Below are positions 58,501 to 64,000 of a stretch of 64,000 bases of DNA, piece after piece. Made by a program: the position numbers and the translations under genes. Each line of letters starts with the position of its first letter. Within the stretch, counting starts at the first letter, position 1. Origin of the DNA: Miscanthus floridulus (Eukaryota > Streptophyta > Magnoliopsida > Poales > Poaceae); the NCBI RefSeq assembly GCF_019320115.1, contig NC_089591.1:21120502-21184501 (forward strand), in the 5' to 3' direction. Under the pieces are notes generated by a model. It was not told the origin of the DNA. It saw nothing but the letters and a program-made list of their open reading frames with translations, and made no database searches.

Positions 58501-58808
58501 TTCTGCTCCATGGTTCGAAGCCAGTCATTAGCCTCCAATGGTTCATCTGCCTTGGTAAACACTGGGGGTCTTGTGTCTGTGAAATCAACATATGTAGCCT
58601 CCTGTCGGTTATGATGGCGTCCACGGTTTCCGTACATCTGATTCTGATTACTCTAAGCCATCTCATGAAGCAAACGAGAATTTTTAGCCGTCACATTGAC
58701 AAGTGCAGTTATAGCATCAGCTAAATTGGTTGGAATTGGTGGCGGATCAGGAATACCATCCTCATCTTGTGAAGTTCCCGGAATAAACGAACCCCGTGTA
58801 CGACGCAT
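55504..58808 (-). pseudogene. gag-pol of Tekay-2: two stops and integrase deletion
   Basis: The start is ATG at 58808 (MRRTRGSFIPGTSQDEDG). Codon 52 is TAG (58655-58653). The frame then runs open through the gag core ([10 protein letters not shown]), CCHC knuckle ([14 protein letters not shown]), protease ([11 protein letters not shown]) and RT (FIDDI near 56650). A TGA replaces the Trp of VLNWKAP just after 56442, and the frame continues into RNase H ([22 protein letters not shown]). After LCQEMEK the sequence jumps to [20 protein letters not shown], the region before the chromodomain, with a frame change. About 1.2 kb holding the entire integrase zinc finger and DDE core, present in Tekay-1, is missing. 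The chromodomain end (EEEATWESEDYLLEKFPEFL) is intact. Confidence 0.93.
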
Positions 58809-58984
58809 CTGCTCATAACAAACCAAACTTTATTCACATATCTTTATTGAATTGTACCATAGCTTACTCTAGACACATTACATGGAGCTTACTAATGTAC
58901 AAACAAACCTACGGGTACGAAAACAGAACTACATAACTTAACTAAAGCTACTATTATACAACTCTCCTCCTTTCCACAATTTCT

Positions 58985-59569
58985 TCAAACTTCAGGCTCG
59001 GTATCCATTCCGGAATTATTACCGCCTTCATCATCACTTTCATCGATCATTACTAATTCTTCAGGATCTTCTTCTTCTTCCTCTCTCGATTCATCATCAT
59101 CGGCAAGGATGACACCGGGGTCCATGGCATCAGCTTGAGGCTCATGATTTGGATTCAGTAGATTGCTAAGCCTATGAACTTCCTCATGTAGATAGGTATT
59201 ATGTTCTTCTAAATCTTCTACATAGAATTCTAGCTCATGAGTTCTAGCTCTAGCTACATTTTCCCTGTGCCAAGCTTCATTTCTTCCCTCCACCGTACGA
59301 ACTAACATACTTTCGCAGTTCCTATGCACGGTGGTGAGCTGCCTCAATTGACCCTGTAATTCACCTATTTGTATAACATCCAAAGCCCTACCTCTAGTAG
59401 ATTGTGCTAACTCTGCGGAAATCCTCTGTATCTCTGCCTGAGGATCAGGCCTAGTACTGCTACTGCTAGCACCATCATTTCTAGGGGCAAGTTGGTGACG
59501 AGGAACTCCTTTGGGTCTGGTGGACTTACGGGGCGTCATCTTGGCACGAGCCATACTGTAGGAAACCAA
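58985..59569 (-). CDS. Accessory coiled-coil/acidic ORF upstream of gag (194 aa)
   Basis: Intact ORF between PBS and gag, 176 bases upstream of the gag start. The true start may be Met-6 (MARAKMTPRKSTR), which aligns with the Tekay-1 copy. Layout: basic N-terminus (residues 6-30), Ser/Pro-rich link, a long helical stretch (about 45-135: IQRISAELAQSTRG; LEFYVEDLEEHNTYLHEEVH) likely to form a coiled coil, and an acidic tail (REEEEEDPEELVMIDESDDE). No signal peptide, membrane segment, zinc finger or catalytic motif is visible. The LEFYVEDLE, LHE-VH-L and EEEEEDPEELV blocks are conserved in Tekay-1 despite divergence elsewhere. Family unknown. An open frame here while gag-pol is broken argues that it is a real retroelement gene, not chance. 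Confidence 0.75.
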   Translation of the reverse strand: MVSYSMARAKMTPRKSTRPKGVPRHQLAPRNDGASSSSTRPDPQAEIQRISAELAQSTRGRALDVIQIGELQGQLRQLTTVHRNCESMLVRTVEGRNEAWHRENVARARTHELEFYVEDLEEHNTYLHEEVHRLSNLLNPNHEPQADAMDPGVILADDDESREEEEEDPEELVMIDESDDEGGNNSGMDTEPEV

Positions 59570-59942
59570 TTTAATCCAAGTAAGACCATTTGATCAAAAT
59601 CCAAAGAGTAGCTAAGATGGATTACATTCCTCAAACCAGTCTCACTACTTAACTCCAGACTAAGAGGTGAAGGAAGTAACGAGTGAATTATTCATGATGC
59701 ATGAATCGTTCTTACGAACAAAAACATCAAAGTTTATAATGCATATAAACAACATTTATTTTTATATAGGGCATAGCATAATTACTACTCCACCACACAA
59801 AACATTTTAATCAAATAGGGAATGGTGAGAAAGAATTAAGATAAGTCAGAAGTAATTTGGACCAAATTATCAAGTTAAATTTAGTCATCCCAATTCATTT
59901 TGAAGTTTTCGTAAAACAATACAGCAAAACCTTGTAACGAAT
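59570..59942 (-). other. Untranslated leader of Tekay-2
   Basis: 373 bases between PBS and accessory ORF, similar in length to the 368-base leader of Tekay-1. No further feature seen. Confidence 0.6.
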
Positions 59943-59954
59943 GCTCCGATACCA
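59943..59954 (-). other. Primer binding site of Tekay-2
   Basis: TGGTATCGGAGC on the minus strand, one base off the initiator tRNA-Met consensus TGGTATCAGAGC, 3 nt after the LTR end. Confidence 0.9.
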
Positions 59955-59957
59955 ATC

Positions 59958-62900
59958 TGTGGCAGAACCTCCTAAGTTATTGGGCCCACATGCACCTGTC
60001 ACTGTCCGACGACCATTGACATTCATGCATATGTTTCCATTAACTTAAAAAGACTGTCGGGTGTCCTCGGGGAACCCCGAATCATCCACGATTTCCGAGC
60101 AGGATCACGTTACAGAGTCATTGCAGTATTACAACATTTATTCAAATATCAAAACCAGAGTGAAATCAGCGGAAGTCTTACAATAACATAGTTTACAAAC
60201 CAGTTGTTTCAAAGCTTACAAACTAAGTTCGATAATTATTACAAACCATAGTAGTAGTGGAGTGGCATAATTAACATATACTTAACACACAAAATAAACA
60301 TCCTGCCCAAGGATCACACATTTAATTCTCATCGTCAGAACGAACGATAGTCATGCAGCACGATCCAAAATAGATCTGCTCATGAGGCTCACCTGCAACA
60401 AGGGGTCAACGAACCCTGAGTACAAAGGTACTCAACAAGACTTATCCGAAATCTTAACTGATAAACTCAGTAATGCAGGCTCAAGGATTCAAGGTATAGC
60501 TTTAACAATGATCAAAGTTCTTTTGCGTAAAAGCTCTTTTAACAACATTCTTTATATAGAAAACTTCTCTATAATTATATACAAAGCTGACACGATCCGC
60601 ACTGAGATCATGAAACTTCATATCCAACTTCTTCACAAGCCTTAGTCAAGTTCTGGTTATTAATTCTACGATGATGAACAGTGAGTTGAGTCTCCATAAC
60701 CGAGGAGCAACGACGATTCGAACCGATTAAGCTCAGCTGGGGATTCCAGACCACACGACATATGCAGGTCCCCGACTCACATATATCAACCTACCCTCGG
60801 ATCCTCTAAAACAAGAACGGGTCCGCGCCACCCGAGAATACAGCACACCTCAAATCCGGCCACATTCCAGCCACGAGGGTACACGCTATTCCCGCCATCT
60901 CTCCACTCCCAGTGCGCGAGTAGCCATTCTCGTAATAGAATTGCCAAGTTCAGGCTTACCGGAGTATGTGGTTAGTACTACAAATTCTCATCTCATACAA
61001 TTCAACAACGGACGTGCCTTAATCGACACAGGTGGAAAGAACCCGCTCACAAGACCTCCATGTCTTGTGGCTCACACACACCGAGTCCGCCCGGTCTAGA
61101 TTTATTACTCCACATTCCCATATCACATGCTAACATAATTAATCAAGGTTCCATTTAAAACTTGCAGGTGGCAGGTAGTCACCCGACTTTCATCGTTCTA
61201 CGCATAGCTAAGCAAAACTAAACATATACGAGTTTAAGATTGGTAATATGGTAAATATGGAATAACAAGGGTGGTAATGCAACAATTAGGCTTTTACTTA
61301 ACTCCTAATCACTTAATGCAGTAACGGAAAACAAAAGCGAAATTAATTTATAAAACACAAGGTAGGGTTGTATGCATCCGGGGCTTGCCTTCGTTGACGG
61401 AAAAGTCCGATTCCTGCGACGTTACACAAGTATTTGACCCGACCTCAACAGACGGATTAACTTCTTCAACAGCTTGATTAACTACCACGTTTTCACCTTC
61501 GTTCACTATACGTAATAACAATGCCATGTTTAATATGATGCAGAATTCGAAACATGATGCTCGATGAGGGATGAAAAATTAATAATTTGAATACAACTTT
61601 CCTTCGCGGTACAGTTGCAAGTCAAACAAACTAATTCTTTTTCATAAACACATACATCAACTGCCAAGGATCATTAACAACAAATGACCCAAGGTCATCA
61701 CTCAATCCAAAATTTCAAACAAAACCTAAATCACTAAAGGTTACTATTTGCTTTTATGAATTAATTATTTAATTCAAAATTATGAAATAAATCAACTTAT
61801 TCTAATTGAGCCCAAAATTTTAGTACATGTTCATTACATGTTAACTAAGTGGCAAAACAAATTTCATAATTTTTGGATAAATAAATAAGCCTAGAAAAAT
61901 CCTGGAAATCCATTTATGAATAAATTGAGCAATTTTTATCACATTTAAAACTTACTGAAAAACATTATTTCATATTTTTCTTAAATACTATACATCTCAG
62001 AGAAGTCACACAAAAATTTTCATAATTTTTGGAGCTCTAAATAAATCTACACAAAAATAACAAAAACATACACTATTCATTCAAATCTGAAAATAGAAAA
62101 ATCCATTTGAACGCTGAGTCACTGACATCGGACCCCACCTGTCATCTTCTACCTCCCGCGTGTTGACTACGACGACGACGGCGCTGACCGGCGCAAACTC
62201 ACCGACGGTGAACCCAAAGGCGACGGTCAAGGTACCAAAATGACCACATCATCACGGCGCATCGACTGAAGGCACTAGCTAGATGAATTACTACGAGTTA
62301 CGAGCTTGGCGTCGGCCATGGCGGATGCGGTGGCTCGGCGACGTTACGCCGGCGAAATGAAGCCGAAAACGGGGAAACAGAGGGCATGGGAAGGTCCAGT
62401 AGCTCACCACGAACACGTTCAAGCAAGAATTAAGGCCGGAGAAGCAACGGTGAAGCGGGGCGGCGTTCACAGCGATCACGGCGGTGCGAGCAATAACGAC
62501 GGCGGTGTTCCAGTGGCTGTGGTGGACAAAACGAGCAATCAACAAGATATTAAGCACCACGGCATCACGGAGAAGCTGAAACAATGCTTCCCGAGATCAG
62601 AAGCTCACCGTAGAGTACTGGCCACGATGGCGCTCGCTCGACGGGGACTCTGCCGGCCGCGAGGAAGAAGAGCGTGGTCAGCGAGTTCTCGGTGAAATCA
62701 GCCGACCACAGTTGGCTGGGTGGATGCGCAAGAGAAAGACGGAACTGGAACGGCCTTTACCAAGACGACCGCGGCGTTAGGGAGACGGTGCGGGCTTGCC
62801 GGAGCTATGGCGGTGGTGTCGGGAAAACAGAGCAAGAGAACGGGGCCAACGGCGACGGCCTGGGCTAAATAGAGCAGCTCAGAAGCGCAAGGAAGCTGCG

Positions 62901-63552
62901 CTGTGGCCTTCACCGCGCCAGCGCGACGCCAAAGACGGCCACGACCGCGCCTGGAAGCAAACCGAAGGTCGCCGCCGGTGTAGCCTGAGCGGTGAGTACT
63001 GTTCACAGAAATTACAAGTTTGCCATTCGCCAAATTTCACAAATTACTCTCAAATTTTCATAACAACTCAAAAATCTCCAAAAATAAAAGTTGTTCAAAA
63101 TCAAAAGTTCTACAACTTTGCTTTTATAACCATCTCCTAATTCGGTCTAGATTTTGAAATGAACTTTTGAATTTGAATAGGGAAATGTACCGAATTACGC
63201 CTTTTTGATTTACTCAAAAATTTTCTAAACAACTTGAAAAACTCCAAAAACAAACTTTGTATAACTTGCCAAGCTCTACACTTTTGCTTTTGGGCCCAAC
63301 CCCAAAATATGCTTAGATTTTGAAATGGATTTTCAGGGTAGGGTTTAAATGTTGAAAAGCGGGGTTTTTTGGAAAAATTCCAAATCCAAACAAACATTGA
63401 ACTTTAAGTCAAACAATACATTGCAACACATACCACATAAATATAAACTTGTTTTAGTAAATGCACATCAAAGTTTTCACCAAATGCCAAATGCTTTGCA
63501 ATGCATATGATGACATGTCAGATTTTAATATTTAAACACCCGAGGTGTTACA
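59958..63552 (-). repeat. 5' LTR of Tekay-2, 3595 bp
   Basis: Same termini and length as the 3' LTR; double hairpin at complement of 60403-60434. Small ORFs inside are shared by both LTRs but are not coding by any family signature. Confidence 0.95.
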
Positions 63553-64000
63553 AATCGGCCCCACCCATTAGCGCCGTTCTTCAACCTCATTATCATCTCC
63601 AACTCGGACTCCACTACCACCGGGAGTCCTTGCCACCCATGCCTCCCTCCTTGCCTTGCGCCCCAAGGCGCTCCCGGCCATAAATAATGGATGCCCATGT
63701 CATGCCACTCCCCTTCCAAGCTTCAAAGCCGCCTCACCTCGTCCCGAGCTCATAGCGCCACCGCTAGCTCTAGCCACCACCGTGATCAATCCATCAAAGC
63801 CGCACACCGCCTCCATCTGTTCCACACCTTGGTAAGTTACCGAGCTGAGCTCGCCGTCATCTCCTCTCTCTCCTAGTGTCCTTGGTTTTCTATTTCATGG
63901 TCCGTAGACCGTATTCTATGAGCGTCGCCCATCTCCGACCATGGCGCCGCTGTCGGAGCTCACCGCCGCCCTCGCCATCTGCTCTCTCTGGTTTATTTCC
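63553..64000. other. Right flank of Tekay-2, unclassified
   Basis: Begins with the right AATCG duplication (63553-63557) and continues the sequence interrupted at 51741. It is GC- and pyrimidine-rich with a TATA-like CATAAATAATGG at 63679 and a donor-like TTGGTAAGTT near 63829, so it resembles an LTR promoter and leader or a captured promoter inside the CACTA element. It runs out of the window. Confidence 0.5.

Larger units (their letters stand above)
51742..63552 (-). mobile_element. Tekay-2: complete Tekay-lineage element, integrase deleted
   Basis: 11.8 kb on the minus strand: LTR (59958-63552), PBS, accessory ORF, gag, protease, RT, RNase H, chromodomain, PPT, LTR (51742-55336). LTRs are both 3595 bp with about 31 differences by eye (roughly 0.9%), nearly all transitions. 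The perfect AATCG target duplication shows a recent clean insertion. The integrase is absent and two in-frame stops interrupt gag-pol, while the accessory ORF is intact. Confidence 0.95.

Overview
The window is repetitive nuclear DNA from a plant, very probably a grass: every recognisable coding segment belongs to a transposable element and no host gene, tRNA or rRNA gene was found. The grass assignment is an inference from the element types: long-LTR Tekay chromoviruses, Tat and Athila-type Ty3/gypsy elements with extra ORFs, a CRM-like element whose LTR starts TGATGAGGACATGG, and a CACTA end with GATTTATAGGGGCGG subterminal repeats. Species cannot be read from the sequence.

Layout. (1) 1-29683 is the right half of a four-level nest. 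Tekay-1 (D, 1-11525, +) sits in a Tat element (C, 11526-16517, +). C sits in the integrase of an opposite-strand Tat element (B, 16518-23489, -). B sits in the gag of an Athila-like element (A, 23490-29683, +). The left halves of all four must lie left of base 1. (2) 29697-31094 is a degraded gag fragment on the minus strand. (3) 31095-44938 is the most unusual object: a minus-strand, gag-only, CRM-like retrotransposon expanded in place into a tandem array (full LTR, then units of about 2910 bp with truncated LTRs, then a full 5' LTR), the whole bounded by a near-perfect 5-bp target duplication (gatgc/gacgc). (4) 44992-48552 is a Tekay-type solo LTR. (5) 48553-50899 is a mosaic of old fragments. 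(6) 50900 starts a CACTA-type transposon end. (7) 51742-63552 is a complete young Tekay element on the minus strand (Tekay-2, TSD AATCG, both LTRs 3595 bp) that has lost its integrase; unclassified DNA follows to the end.

How the parts work together. None of the elements looks autonomous. Tekay-1 keeps integrase but has stops and frameshifts; Tekay-2 lacks integrase; the array element encodes only a gag-like protein; A has no RT or integrase in the visible part. They would depend on proteins from full copies elsewhere. Points worth pursuing are the in-place tandem expansion of the CRM-like element, an extra coiled-coil/acidic ORF upstream of gag shared by both Tekay elements, a double hairpin conserved in three divergent Tekay LTRs, and a hairpin just upstream of the polypurine tract in four different element types.
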